Source: CAWEQW01 sp963811365 (GTDB taxonomy: Bacteria; Actinomycetota; Actinomycetes; Propionibacteriales; Nocardioidaceae). Taken from it: a stretch of 64,000 nt of DNA. The translations under genes and the position numbers were made by a program. Below, one piece after another: positions 23,156 through 31,231 of this stretch. The stretch lies in assembly GCA_963811365.1 (NCBI GenBank), contig CAWEQW010000009.1, positions 353,319 through 417,318 of the forward strand, read 5' to 3'. The stretch's first letter is position 1. Each line of letters starts with the position of its first letter. The notes beneath the pieces were generated by a model. That model made no database searches. It was not told where the DNA came from and saw only the letters and a program-made list of their open reading frames with translations.

Positions 23156-25348
23156 TCAGACGGAGGCGCGACCCACCCGGTCCAGCATCCAGGCGAGCGT
23201 GAAGGCCCGGTCCTTCCAGGCGTTGTACCGCCCGCTGACGCCGCCGTGCCCGGCCGACATCTCGGTCTTGAGCAGCACGTCCTCGGGGTTCGCGATCGTG
23301 GTCCGCAGCCGGGCGACCCACTTGGCCGGCTCCACGTAGAGCACCCTGGTGTCGTTGAGCGACGTCTCGGCGAGGATCGGGGGATAGCGCCGGGCCTCGA
23401 TGTTCTCGTACGGCGTGTAGGACTTCATGTACGCGTAGACCTCCGGGTCCTCGAGCGGGTTGCCCCACTCCTCCCACTCGATCACCGTCAGCGGCAACGA
23501 CGGGTCGAGGATGGAGGTCAGCGCGTCCACGAACGGCACCCCCGCGACGATGCCCGCGAACAGGTCCGGCGCGAGGTTGGCGACCGCGCCCATCAGCAGG
23601 CCGCCGGCGCTCGCGCCCTCGGCCAGCAGCAGGTCGGGAGCGCTCCACCCCGTGTCGACGAGGTGCCGGGCGCAGGTGACGAAGTCGGTGAAGGTGTTGC
23701 GCTTGTGCAGCACCTTGCCCTGGTCGTACCAGCGTCGTCCCATCTCCCCGCCGCCGCGCACGTGCGCGATCGCGAAGCCGACGCCGCGGTCGAGCAGGGA
23801 GAGCCGGGCGATGCTGAAGTACGGGTCCATGGAGGCCTCGTAGGACCCGTAGCCGTACAGCAGCAACGGCATCGTCCCGTCGCGAGGCGCGTCCTTCGGG
23901 CACACCAGCGAGATCGGCACTCGGGTGCCGTCCTCGGCGACCGCCCACTCGCGGTGCTGCTCGTAGCGGTCGGGGTCGAAGTCGCCGAGCACCGGGGTTC
24001 GCTTGAGCAGACTGCGCTGCCTGGTCCGGACGTCGAAGTCGTAGACCGCGGCCGGACTGCTCAACGTGGTGTGCGCCAGGCGCAGCCGCGGCTGCTCGAA
24101 CTCGGGGTTGCCGGTGGCGCCCACCGTGTACACCGGCTCGTCGAAGGGGATCTCGTAGTCCTCGGTCACGCCCCGGGCGTCGAGCAGCAGCACCCGCAGC
24201 TGCGTCAGACCGCCGCGGCGCTGTGAGACCACCAGGTGCGTGGCGAAGGCGTCGACGTCCTCGAGGCGTACGTCGGGATCGTGCTCCACGAACGGCTCCC
24301 ACTGCGCGTGGGAGGTCGCGTCGACCGGCGTGGAGGCGATCGCGTAGTTCTCGGCGCCGTCGTTGTGCAGCACGAGGAACCGGTCCTGGCCTGCGATGAC
24401 GGCGTGCTCGACGCCGTACTCCACACCCTCGCGTCGCGGCGCCAGGACCCGGAAGTCGCCGGTGGGCGAGTCCGCATCGAGGACTCGGCACTCGGTCGTG
24501 AGCTTGGAGCCGGACACCACCAGGAGGTACCGGTCGCTGCGGGTCCGGCCGACGGACGTCCAGAAGCGCTCGTCGGTCTCGTGGTGCACGACCGCGTCCT
24601 CCGAGACGGGGGTCCCGAGCGTGTGCCGCCAGATCTTGTCCGGGCGCCACGTCTCGTCGACGGTGGCGTAGAAGAGCACGGTGCCCTTCAGGTCCCACGT
24701 CGCGCCACCGAGGGTGCCGGGCACCTCGTCGGGAAGCAGCTCCCCGGTCCGCAGGTCCTTGACCCGCAGGAGGAACCGCTCGTCCCCGACCGTGTCGGTG
24801 CTGAACGCCAGCAGGCTGCCGTCCGGGGTCACCGTGGCCCCGCCGAGGGAGAAGAAGTCGTGGCCCTCGGCCAGCTCGTTGGAGTCGAGCAGGACCTCCT
24901 CGCCGGGCACCGGGACGGACGGGTCGAGCGCCGGAGGGGCCCAGTCGTCGGGGTCGGCGACGGGACAGCGGCAGCTGATCCCGTACTGCTTCCCCTCCAC
25001 GGAGCGGCTGTAGTACCAGAAGGAGCCGACCCGGGCGGGCACGGAGAGGTCGGTCTCCTGGGTCCGGCTCTTGATCTCGGTGAAGATCGCCTCGCGCAGC
25101 CCGGCCAGGTGCGCCGTGCGCCCCTCGGTGTAGGCGTTCTCGGCCTCGAGGTAGGCCAGGGTCTCCGGCGACTCCTTGTCGCGCAGCCACTCGTACGGGT
25201 CGAGCACCGTGTCGCCGTGGTGCGTGCGCTCCCTCTGGTGGACCGGTGCCAGCGGCGGGACCAGCCGTCCCGAGGCGCCCTGTCGGCCGCCGGTGCTGTC
25301 GCTGGGCTGCTGGTCTGCGGTGGCCTGGTCGCGGCGCGGCTCGTCCAT
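23156..25348 (-). CDS. ptrB: S9-family oligopeptidase B (likely also started internally)
   Basis: From the ATG at 25348 this is a 730-residue prolyl-oligopeptidase-family enzyme. The N-terminal beta-propeller begins with DPYEWLRDKESPETLAYLEAEN, as in oligopeptidase B. The C-terminal alpha/beta hydrolase domain has LLYGYGSYEASMDPYFS, the nucleophile GASAGG near residue 575, and the catalytic His in SAGHGG. It cleaves short peptides, often after basic residues. Minus-strand TACGGT is 6 bases before this ATG, the same leaderless layout as other genes here. An independent product is therefore likely, although the frame is continuous with dinB upstream. Confidence 0.85.
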   Translation of the reverse strand: MDEPRRDQATADQQPSDSTGGRQGASGRLVPPLAPVHQRERTHHGDTVLDPYEWLRDKESPETLAYLEAENAYTEGRTAHLAGLREAIFTEIKSRTQETDLSVPARVGSFWYYSRSVEGKQYGISCRCPVADPDDWAPPALDPSVPVPGEEVLLDSNELAEGHDFFSLGGATVTPDGSLLAFSTDTVGDERFLLRVKDLRTGELLPDEVPGTLGGATWDLKGTVLFYATVDETWRPDKIWRHTLGTPVSEDAVVHHETDERFWTSVGRTRSDRYLLVVSGSKLTTECRVLDADSPTGDFRVLAPRREGVEYGVEHAVIAGQDRFLVLHNDGAENYAIASTPVDATSHAQWEPFVEHDPDVRLEDVDAFATHLVVSQRRGGLTQLRVLLLDARGVTEDYEIPFDEPVYTVGATGNPEFEQPRLRLAHTTLSSPAAVYDFDVRTRQRSLLKRTPVLGDFDPDRYEQHREWAVAEDGTRVPISLVCPKDAPRDGTMPLLLYGYGSYEASMDPYFSIARLSLLDRGVGFAIAHVRGGGEMGRRWYDQGKVLHKRNTFTDFVTCARHLVDTGWSAPDLLLAEGASAGGLLMGAVANLAPDLFAGIVAGVPFVDALTSILDPSLPLTVIEWEEWGNPLEDPEVYAYMKSYTPYENIEARRYPPILAETSLNDTRVLYVEPAKWVARLRTTIANPEDVLLKTEMSAGHGGVSGRYNAWKDRAFTLAWMLDRVGRASV

Positions 25349-26734
25349 GGGGCGACCGTAGCCGACCCGGGGCGGTGACGGCGTGGTCGGCGTCAGCGCG
25401 GGGTCGCTCGCGGCGAACGTGCGCACCGGGCCGGGCCCGGTCTGCGCGGTCTCGAAGCGGACGGTGACCCGGCCGATGCCCGAGCCCCAGACCCACCCAC
25501 GGCCCTGCTCCGCGTGCACGACGTCCATCCCCGGCGACCACCGCCGCCCTCTCAGGAGCCGGTCAAGGTCGGGTGGAGGTGCGCTGTCAGCCGGCTCGGC
25601 ACTGCCCGGCTCGGCCTCCGAGCGGCCATCGGGACCGCCGTCGCCGCCGCCGCCGTCGCCGAACAGGTCCTCCTGGATCCAGTCCGCGAGGCCGGACACG
25701 CCGACGCCGAGGAGCCGTACGCCGCCGGAGGTGTCCACCTCGGCCAGCAGGGCTCGGGCGAGTCGGGCCACCACTCGGGTGCTGTCCGTCGGGCCGGTCA
25801 GCGTCGTGGAGCGGGTGTGGGTGGAGAAGTCGTGGAGCCGCACCTTGACCGTGACCGTCCGGCCGGACAGCCGGGCCTTGCGCAGCCGCTCGGTCACCTT
25901 CGAGGACTGCCGGTCGAGCAGCCCCTCGAGCAGCCTCCGGTCCACCAGGTCGGTGTCGTAGGTGTCCTCGACGCTGACCGACTTCGCCTCGCGCTCGGCG
26001 ACCACCGGACGGTCGTCGGCGGCGCGCGCCAGCCGGTACAGCGACGTGCCGTGGGCCTGGCCGACAAGCCGGACCAGCTCCTCGGGCGAGACGGCCTCCA
26101 GCTCCGAGACCGTGTGCACGCCGACCCGCCGCAGTCGCTCGGCGGTCGCCGGCCCGACGCCCGGGATGACCGAGACCGACATCGGCCGCAGCAGGTCCTG
26201 CTCCGTGCCGGGCGGCACCACGACCAGCCCGTCCGGCTTGTCGAGGTCGCTGGCGATCTTCGCCACGAGCTTCGAGCTGGCCACCCCCACCGATCCGCAG
26301 AGCCCGCCGGTGACCTCGGCGACGTCCTCCTTGAGCCGGCGGGCCAGCTCCGTGACGCCGGCCACGGAGAGGTCGCGCGCGGCGCCGGCGCGAAGATCCA
26401 CGAACGCCTCGTCGAGCGACAGTGGCTCGACGAGCGGCGACAGCTCGCGCAGCAGCGCCATCACCTGGCTGCTCGACTCCCGGTACGCCGCGAAGCGGCC
26501 GGTCAGGAACGCGGCGTGCGGGCAGCGGGCCCGCGCCTCGCGTGTCGACATCGCCGAGCGGATCCCGAAGGCGCGCGCCTCGTACGACGCCGTGGCCACC
26601 ACGCCCCGACCACCCACGCCGCCGACCACGACGGGCTTACCGCGCAGTGAGGGCTTGTCGCGCTGCTCCACCGCGGCGAAGAACGCGTCCAGGTCGACGT
26701 GGAGGATCGACGGGTCGGCGCGCACGGTCCCCAT
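23156..26734 (-). CDS. dinB: Continuous frame: DNA polymerase IV fused to S9 oligopeptidase
   Basis: The frame encodes 1192 residues without a stop. Residues 1-460 are a full DinB Y-family polymerase: ILHVDLDAFFAAVEQRD (catalytic Asp), YEARAFGIRSAMS, LSLDEAFVDL (catalytic Asp-Glu), helix-hairpin-helix and little-finger domains, and an actinobacterial C-terminus with RVTVRFETAQTGPGPVRTF. Where such proteins normally stop, this one runs through a Pro/Thr linker into a complete S9 peptidase from Met463. Either a bifunctional protein is made or ribosomes read from dinB into the peptidase. ATG 26734 is chosen; ATG 26755 is possible. Five 13-14-base repeats lie just upstream. A lost stop through a sequence error cannot be excluded. 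Confidence 0.75.
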   Translation of the reverse strand: MGTVRADPSILHVDLDAFFAAVEQRDKPSLRGKPVVVGGVGGRGVVATASYEARAFGIRSAMSTREARARCPHAAFLTGRFAAYRESSSQVMALLRELSPLVEPLSLDEAFVDLRAGAARDLSVAGVTELARRLKEDVAEVTGGLCGSVGVASSKLVAKIASDLDKPDGLVVVPPGTEQDLLRPMSVSVIPGVGPATAERLRRVGVHTVSELEAVSPEELVRLVGQAHGTSLYRLARAADDRPVVAEREAKSVSVEDTYDTDLVDRRLLEGLLDRQSSKVTERLRKARLSGRTVTVKVRLHDFSTHTRSTTLTGPTDSTRVVARLARALLAEVDTSGGVRLLGVGVSGLADWIQEDLFGDGGGGDGGPDGRSEAEPGSAEPADSAPPPDLDRLLRGRRWSPGMDVVHAEQGRGWVWGSGIGRVTVRFETAQTGPGPVRTFAASDPALTPTTPSPPRVGYGRPMDEPRRDQATADQQPSDSTGGRQGASGRLVPPLAPVHQRERTHHGDTVLDPYEWLRDKESPETLAYLEAENAYTEGRTAHLAGLREAIFTEIKSRTQETDLSVPARVGSFWYYSRSVEGKQYGISCRCPVADPDDWAPPALDPSVPVPGEEVLLDSNELAEGHDFFSLGGATVTPDGSLLAFSTDTVGDERFLLRVKDLRTGELLPDEVPGTLGGATWDLKGTVLFYATVDETWRPDKIWRHTLGTPVSEDAVVHHETDERFWTSVGRTRSDRYLLVVSGSKLTTECRVLDADSPTGDFRVLAPRREGVEYGVEHAVIAGQDRFLVLHNDGAENYAIASTPVDATSHAQWEPFVEHDPDVRLEDVDAFATHLVVSQRRGGLTQLRVLLLDARGVTEDYEIPFDEPVYTVGATGNPEFEQPRLRLAHTTLSSPAAVYDFDVRTRQRSLLKRTPVLGDFDPDRYEQHREWAVAEDGTRVPISLVCPKDAPRDGTMPLLLYGYGSYEASMDPYFSIARLSLLDRGVGFAIAHVRGGGEMGRRWYDQGKVLHKRNTFTDFVTCARHLVDTGWSAPDLLLAEGASAGGLLMGAVANLAPDLFAGIVAGVPFVDALTSILDPSLPLTVIEWEEWGNPLEDPEVYAYMKSYTPYENIEARRYPPILAETSLNDTRVLYVEPAKWVARLRTTIANPEDVLLKTEMSAGHGGVSGRYNAWKDRAFTLAWMLDRVGRASV
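25355..25360 (-). promoter_or_regulatory. -10 element, internal leaderless promoter of the oligopeptidase
   Basis: Minus-strand TACGGT lies inside the dinB frame, 6 bases before the ATG at 25348. Confidence 0.4.
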
Positions 26735-26755
26735 GATGCCGGTCGCCGCCCCCAT

Positions 26756-26823
26756 CCCTTCTGGGCCGGCCCTTCTGGGTCATCCTTCTGGGTGATCCTT
26801 CTGGGTCGGCCGTCTGGGCCAGG
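26756..26823. repeat. Five tandem 13-14-base repeats between dinB and DUF4192 genes
   Basis: Units at 26756, 26770, 26784, 26797 and 26810 share the core CCTTCTGGGTC with small changes (the last reads CCGTCTGGGCC). They fill the start-proximal part of the divergent intergenic region and look like an iteron array. They could be protein-binding sites controlling dinB, the opposite gene, or both. No inverted symmetry typical of LexA is seen. Confidence 0.65.
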
Positions 26824-26913
26824 AACCGTCCACAGCCAGGGTCGCCCCGCGCCTCGTCCCCAGGCAACGGCGACGCGCTCGCCCCGGGCGGGCCGCTCCA
26901 CGAGGGTCGAGCC

Positions 26914-27951
26914 ATGACGACGCCTCCCACCCCCACCACGCTGCGGCTGCGCTCGGCCGAGGATCTCCTGGCCGTGGTGCCGACGCTCTTCGGGTTCCAC
27001 CCCACCGACTCCCTCGTGCTGGTCACCGACGGCAGCGCCCGCACGCCCTGCAACGTCCGCGTCGACCTGCCGGGCGCCGACGACCTGCCCGACCTGGTCG
27101 ACCACCTGGCCGAGGTGAGCGTGCGCAACGGGGTGCGGACCGTGCTCGTCGTCGCCTACACCGGCGACCACGTCCGGGCGCGAGCTGTCGTCGACGCGGT
27201 GTGCGGCCGGCTGCGGCAGCGCGGGATCCGGGTCGGCCCGGTTCTCCGTGCCCATGCCGCGCGCTGGTGGCCGCTGGACCGCGACGAGCCGGGGCCTGGG
27301 ACCCCCTACGACCTGCGCAGCCACGCCTTCACCGCCTGGGCGGTCCTGGAGGGCCGGGTCACCCTGGACAGCCGCGCCGACCTGGCCGCCACCTTGGACC
27401 CGTGCGGCGACGGGGTCCTCGCAGCGGTCGGAGCAGCCGCGGGCCGGGCGGAGCGAGCGCTGTCCCGCGCGCTGCGAACGGACGGCGGCGGCCCGCGAGG
27501 CGCAGGAGCGGTGCCCGCGCTGGTCGCCGAGGCGGACTGGGTCGACCGGCGGGTGCGTCGCTACCTCGACGACGCCGTGCCGCTGTCGGAGGAGGACCTC
27601 GGTCGGCTGCTCGCGGCGCTCGCCGACGTGCAGGTCCGCGACGTGGCGTGGTCGTCGATGGCTGCTGCCACCGCGACGGCGCACCGCGACCTGTGGCGCG
27701 ACGCCGTGCGCCGGTGCCCGGCCGACCTGGTAGCGCCGCCGGCCGCGCTGCTTGCCTTCGCCGCCTGGCTCTGCGGCGACGGCGCGCTCGCCTGGTGCGC
27801 CGTCGAGCGCTGTCAGGCCGCGGAGCCGGCCTACGGCCTCGCCGCGCTGGTCACGCATACGCTGACCGCGGCGGTGCCTCCGTCCACGTGGGAACCCGTC
27901 GATCCCGCGAGCCTTCCGCTCGTCGCCGCCCGGCGCCCGAGGCCGCGGTGA
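26914..27951 (+). CDS. DUF4192 family protein
   Basis: The protein is 345 residues. RLRSAEDLLAVVPTLFGFHPTDSLVLV near the N-terminus is the signature of actinobacterial DUF4192 proteins, whose function is unknown. The middle has an Ala/Arg-rich helical region, and the C-terminus has LLAFAAWLCGDGALAWCAVERC, also typical of the family. No catalytic motif is evident. It is divergent from dinB across the tandem repeat array. GAGGGT stands 6 bases before the ATG and could serve either as a weak -10 or as a ribosome site. Confidence 0.8.
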   Translation: MTTPPTPTTLRLRSAEDLLAVVPTLFGFHPTDSLVLVTDGSARTPCNVRVDLPGADDLPDLVDHLAEVSVRNGVRTVLVVAYTGDHVRARAVVDAVCGRLRQRGIRVGPVLRAHAARWWPLDRDEPGPGTPYDLRSHAFTAWAVLEGRVTLDSRADLAATLDPCGDGVLAAVGAAAGRAERALSRALRTDGGGPRGAGAVPALVAEADWVDRRVRRYLDDAVPLSEEDLGRLLAALADVQVRDVAWSSMAAATATAHRDLWRDAVRRCPADLVAPPAALLAFAAWLCGDGALAWCAVERCQAAEPAYGLAALVTHTLTAAVPPSTWEPVDPASLPLVAARRPRPR

Positions 27952-27994
27952 CGACGACGCGGTCGGAATCCCGTCGAGAGCGCGCGCCGCCCCC

Positions 27995-28000
27995 TAGGCT
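27995..28000 (+). promoter_or_regulatory. -10 element, leaderless promoter of GCS2-type ligase
   Basis: TAGGCT is 6 bases before the ATG at 28007. Confidence 0.55.
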
Positions 28001-28006
28001 CACGTC

Positions 28007-29476
28007 ATGGGAGAAGAGGTCGAGCAGCAGGAGTTCAGCCGGGAGGACCGGACCCGCTACCGCGAGAAGGTGCGACGGTGCCTCGACGTGTTCGCCCGCA
28101 TGCTCCGTGAGTCGCGCTTCGACGCCGACTACCCGATGACCGGGCTGGAGATCGAGCTCAACCTCGTGGACGACGAGGGCCACCCGGCGCTGAAGAACGC
28201 CCAGGCGCTCGAGGCGATCGCCGACCCTGACTTCCAGACCGAGCTCGGCCAGTTCAACCTCGAGATCAACGTGCCGCCGATCGAGCTGCGGGAGGCCGGC
28301 TTCACGGCCTTCGAGGACGGCGTCCGCAGGAGCCTGAACAGCGCCGAGTCGAAGGCCAGCGAGGTGGGGGCGCACCTCGTGATGATCGGCATCCTGCCGA
28401 CCCTGGCCGAGGGGCACATGCGCCCCGACTCGATCAGCGCCAACCCGCGCTACCAGCTGCTCAGCGACCAGATCCTGGCTGCCCGCGGCGAGGACATCCT
28501 GATCGACATCTCGGGTCCCGAGCGGCTGCGCTCCACCAGCGACTCGATCCTGCCGGAGGCTGCCTGCACCAGCACCCAGCTGCACATCCAGGTCAGCCCG
28601 GACGACTTCGCGTCCTACTGGAACGCCTCTCAGGCGATCGCCGGGGTGCAGATCGCCCTCGGCGCGAACTCGCCCTACCTGCTCGGCAAGGAGCTGTGGC
28701 GCGAGACCCGGATCGCGCTGTTCGAGCAGGCCACCGACACCCGGAGCGAGGAGCTCAAGGCTCAGGGCGTCCGCCCGCGGGTGTGGTTCGGCGAGCGGTG
28801 GATCAACACGATCTTCGACCTGTTCGAGGAGAACGTCCGCTACTTCCCCGCCTTGCTGCCGATCTGCGACGAGCAGGACCCGCTCGAGGAGCTCGAGCGG
28901 GGCCGGATCCCCAAGCTGGCCGAGCTGCGGCTGCACAACGGCACGATCTACCGGTGGAACCGGCCCGTCTACGACGTCGTCGACGGCACTCCGCACGTCC
29001 GGGTCGAGAACCGGGTGCTGCCTGCCGGGCCGACGGTCATCGACACCATGGCCAACGCGGCGTTCTACTTCGGACTGGTCCGCACGCTGGCCGAGCACGA
29101 GCGACCGCTGTGGTCGCAGATGTCGTTCAGTGCGGCCGAGGAGAACTTCCACGTCGCGGCCACCACGGGCATCGATGCGAACGTCTACTGGCCGGGGCTC
29201 GGCCAGGTCTCGGCGGCCGAGCTGGTCGTGCGCCGCCTGCTGCCGATGGCACGTGCGGGCCTGGACCACTGGGGTGTCGACCCGGGGGAGCGGGACCGGC
29301 TGCTCGACGTCATCGAGAAGCGTTGCCTGACCGGCCGCAACGGCGCCTCGTGGTTCGCCGACCACGTGCACGCCCGGCTGTCCGGCGGACAGGACCGCGC
29401 CGAGGCGCTGCGCGCCACGCTGGTCGACTACCGGGCGCACATGCACACCAACGAGCCGGTGCACACCTGGGAGTGA
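28007..29476 (+). CDS. Glutamate-cysteine ligase family (GCS2) protein
   Basis: The 489-residue protein carries TGLEIELNLVDDEG, the Glu-rich start of the ligase core, then QFNLEINVPP, ACTSTQLHIQVSP (a metal/nucleotide-binding strand) and GANSPYLLGKELWRETRIALFEQ. These match the GCS2 superfamily of ATP-dependent carboxylate-amine ligases. Actinobacteria generally make mycothiol, not glutathione, so the family member here may join glutamate to another amine or serve ergothioneine-like chemistry; the substrate is open. HNGTIYRWNRP near residue 318 is well kept. The gene stands alone with a leaderless promoter. Confidence 0.85.
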   Translation: MGEEVEQQEFSREDRTRYREKVRRCLDVFARMLRESRFDADYPMTGLEIELNLVDDEGHPALKNAQALEAIADPDFQTELGQFNLEINVPPIELREAGFTAFEDGVRRSLNSAESKASEVGAHLVMIGILPTLAEGHMRPDSISANPRYQLLSDQILAARGEDILIDISGPERLRSTSDSILPEAACTSTQLHIQVSPDDFASYWNASQAIAGVQIALGANSPYLLGKELWRETRIALFEQATDTRSEELKAQGVRPRVWFGERWINTIFDLFEENVRYFPALLPICDEQDPLEELERGRIPKLAELRLHNGTIYRWNRPVYDVVDGTPHVRVENRVLPAGPTVIDTMANAAFYFGLVRTLAEHERPLWSQMSFSAAEENFHVAATTGIDANVYWPGLGQVSAAELVVRRLLPMARAGLDHWGVDPGERDRLLDVIEKRCLTGRNGASWFADHVHARLSGGQDRAEALRATLVDYRAHMHTNEPVHTWE

Positions 29477-29501
29477 GCCGGGCCGGCGGTCGCGCCGCGG
29501 C

Positions 29502-29927
29502 TCACAGTCGCAACCGCTTCCAGCGCCGCTGCGCACCGGTCCGCACGTCCCGCCAGCCCTCCCGGGTGAGGACGTAGAACGCCTCGAGGTGCCGGCCGTG
29601 AACGGCGAACCCCCGCAGGGCCGACGACAGCCAGAGATGGTCGGCCTCGTACAGCTCGAGCCCGCCGCTGCGCGCCAGCCAGGCCACCCGCCAGCTCGGG
29701 TCGGCCGTCTCGAGCAGCCGCGACCACACGTCGACCCTCAGCGCGTCGTCGAGCACCGGCAGGTCCTGCGCGCGGACCACGAAGCCGTCCCGCTCGCCAC
29801 CCGGGACGCCCACGTGGACCGTCGTGTCGAAGATCCGCCGGCCCTCGCGGGCCCGCAGTGCGCCCACCTCGCGACGCAGCGCCTCCCGTCGCGAGGCCGG
29901 GACCGGCGGGCCGGGGGTGTGCTCCAT
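29502..29927 (-). CDS. Conserved hypothetical protein
   Basis: The 141-residue soluble protein is rich in Arg and Trp. It has no signal peptide, helix bundle or metal motif that I recognise. SSALRGFAVHGRHLEAFYVLTREGWRDV near the C-terminus reads as ordered, conserved-type sequence, and codon third positions are GC-rich as in neighbours, which supports it being real. It is convergent with the GCS2-type gene and divergent from the UspA gene. No function can be offered. Confidence 0.55.
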   Translation of the reverse strand: MEHTPGPPVPASRREALRREVGALRAREGRRIFDTTVHVGVPGGERDGFVVRAQDLPVLDDALRVDVWSRLLETADPSWRVAWLARSGGLELYEADHLWLSSALRGFAVHGRHLEAFYVLTREGWRDVRTGAQRRWKRLRL

Positions 29928-30062
29928 GCGGACAGCCTGCCGCGGTACGACCCGACCTCGCCGCGGCCGTCCACAGCCCGGCGGCCGGGCGCCTGCGGTA
30001 CGGTCGCTGCGACACTGTCGTCGAGCACTGTCGTCGTGGCGTGCATGGTGGAGGAGCGGTCA

Positions 30063-30470
30063 ATGGGCACCATCGTCGTGGGGTACGTGCCGAAGCCGGA
30101 GGGACACGCGGCGCTGCGGCGCGCGGCCGAGGAGGCACAGCTGCGCGGTTTCCGACTGGTGGTCGTGAACTCGCACCGCGGTGGCCGCGAGTTCGACCGG
30201 GACGACGCGCTGGAGTCCGAGGCGCAGCTCGAGGAGGTCCACCGCGAGCTCGAGAGCGTCGGCGTCGAGCACGAGCTCCGCCAGCTGGTCCGCGGCATGG
30301 ACCCTGCCGAGGACCTCATCAACGTGGCGGCGGAGGTCGAGGCCGAGTTCATCGTGATCGGTCTGCGCCGCCGCTCGCCGGTGGGCAAGCTGATCCTCGG
30401 CAGCAACGCCCAGCGGGTACTGCTCGACGCGCCCTGCCCGGTGCTGGCCGTGAAGGCCGCCGAGGACTGA
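30063..30470 (+). CDS. Universal stress protein (UspA family)
   Basis: This is a single 135-residue Usp domain. TIVVGYVPKPEGHAALRRA opens the fold; the C-terminal GLRRRSPVGKLILGSNAQRVLLDAPCPVLAVK matches the ATP-binding G-2x-G-9x-G-S/N pattern (GxxxLGSNAQRVL). These proteins bind ATP or other nucleotides and act in stress or dormancy. ATG 30063 follows GGAGGAG by 7 bases. Two copies of CACTGTCGTCG (30013 and 30026) lie upstream and could be regulatory. The HhH-GPD gene follows after 27 bases, perhaps on the same transcript. Confidence 0.88.
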   Translation: MGTIVVGYVPKPEGHAALRRAAEEAQLRGFRLVVVNSHRGGREFDRDDALESEAQLEEVHRELESVGVEHELRQLVRGMDPAEDLINVAAEVEAEFIVIGLRRRSPVGKLILGSNAQRVLLDAPCPVLAVKAAED

Positions 30471-30497
30471 GCGCCCGCGAGGCTGCGGAGTCCGGAC

Positions 30498-31058
30498 ATG
30501 GCCTTCCACATCACGGGTGACCCGGACGCGGACCGGGTGCTCGACGACCACCCGTTCGCGCTTCTCGTCGCGATGATGCTCGACCAGCAGTTCCCGATGG
30601 AGCGGGCGTTCGGCGGCCCGGCCAAGGTGCTCGAGCGCCTCGGGTCGCTCGACCCCGGCGACATCGCCGCCGCCGACCCCGACACGTTCGCCGCGCTGTG
30701 CAGCACACCCCCGGCGATCCACCGCTTCCCCGGCTCCATGGCTGCCCGGATGCAGGCGGTCGCCGCGCACGTCCTCAGCGAGTACGACGGCCACGCGGAG
30801 CGGCTCTGGGAGCAGGCGCCCGACGCGGCCGCGCTGCTGCGTCGCCTGCTGGACCTTCCCGGCTTCGGCCGCCAGAAGGCTCAGATCCTCGTTGCGTTGC
30901 TGGCCAAACAGCTCGGCGTCCGGCCCGAGGGCTGGGAGGCCGTCGCGGGGCCGTACGCCGAGCCGGGCTCGTACCGCTCGGTCGCGGACGTCGTCGACGC
31001 CACGTCGCTGGAGCGGGTCCGCTCGTTCAAGAAGCAGCAGAAGGCGGCTGCCCGATGA
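30498..31058 (+). CDS. HhH-GPD-type base excision repair protein
   Basis: The 186-residue protein resembles endonuclease III/AlkA-like glycosylases. The N-terminal part has LLVAMMLDQQFPMERAF, the usual first helices. LLDLPGFGRQKAQILVALLAKQLGV (near residue 118) is the helix-hairpin-helix that grips DNA. The catalytic Lys/Asp pair and the iron-sulfur cysteines of EndoIII are not evident, so the exact activity is unsure. It lies between uspA and rpoD. The start ATG follows GGAG by a normal distance. Confidence 0.75.
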   Translation: MAFHITGDPDADRVLDDHPFALLVAMMLDQQFPMERAFGGPAKVLERLGSLDPGDIAAADPDTFAALCSTPPAIHRFPGSMAARMQAVAAHVLSEYDGHAERLWEQAPDAAALLRRLLDLPGFGRQKAQILVALLAKQLGVRPEGWEAVAGPYAEPGSYRSVADVVDATSLERVRSFKKQQKAAAR

Positions 31059-31137
31059 GCGGCGGGCTGCCCCGCGGGCCGGGGGACACTGCCGCCCGCG
31101 CGCGGGCGACGCAGCCGCGCGCGGGCCGGGTCCTTTC

Positions 31138-31165
31138 TTGGAATCGCGTCTGCCCGTGTCACAAT
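31138..31165 (+). promoter_or_regulatory. Vegetative promoter candidate for rpoD
   Basis: TTGGAA (31138-31143) and CACAAT (31160-31165) are 16 bases apart, a fair match to the principal sigma consensus. The start point would leave a leader of about 60 bases before GTG 31232, with GAGAGG as ribosome site. Confidence 0.45.
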
Positions 31166-31231
31166 GAAAGGGCGGCTCTTGACGTGTACGGGCCTTGCCG
31201 CGTCCCACAACCGGTTTACGAGAGGTAGTTC

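Noticed and set aside
23025..25541. An 838-codon minus-strand frame overlapping the peptidase
   Set aside because: It is the alternative frame of the same strand, Arg-rich and domainless, while the peptidase frame has all catalytic motifs.
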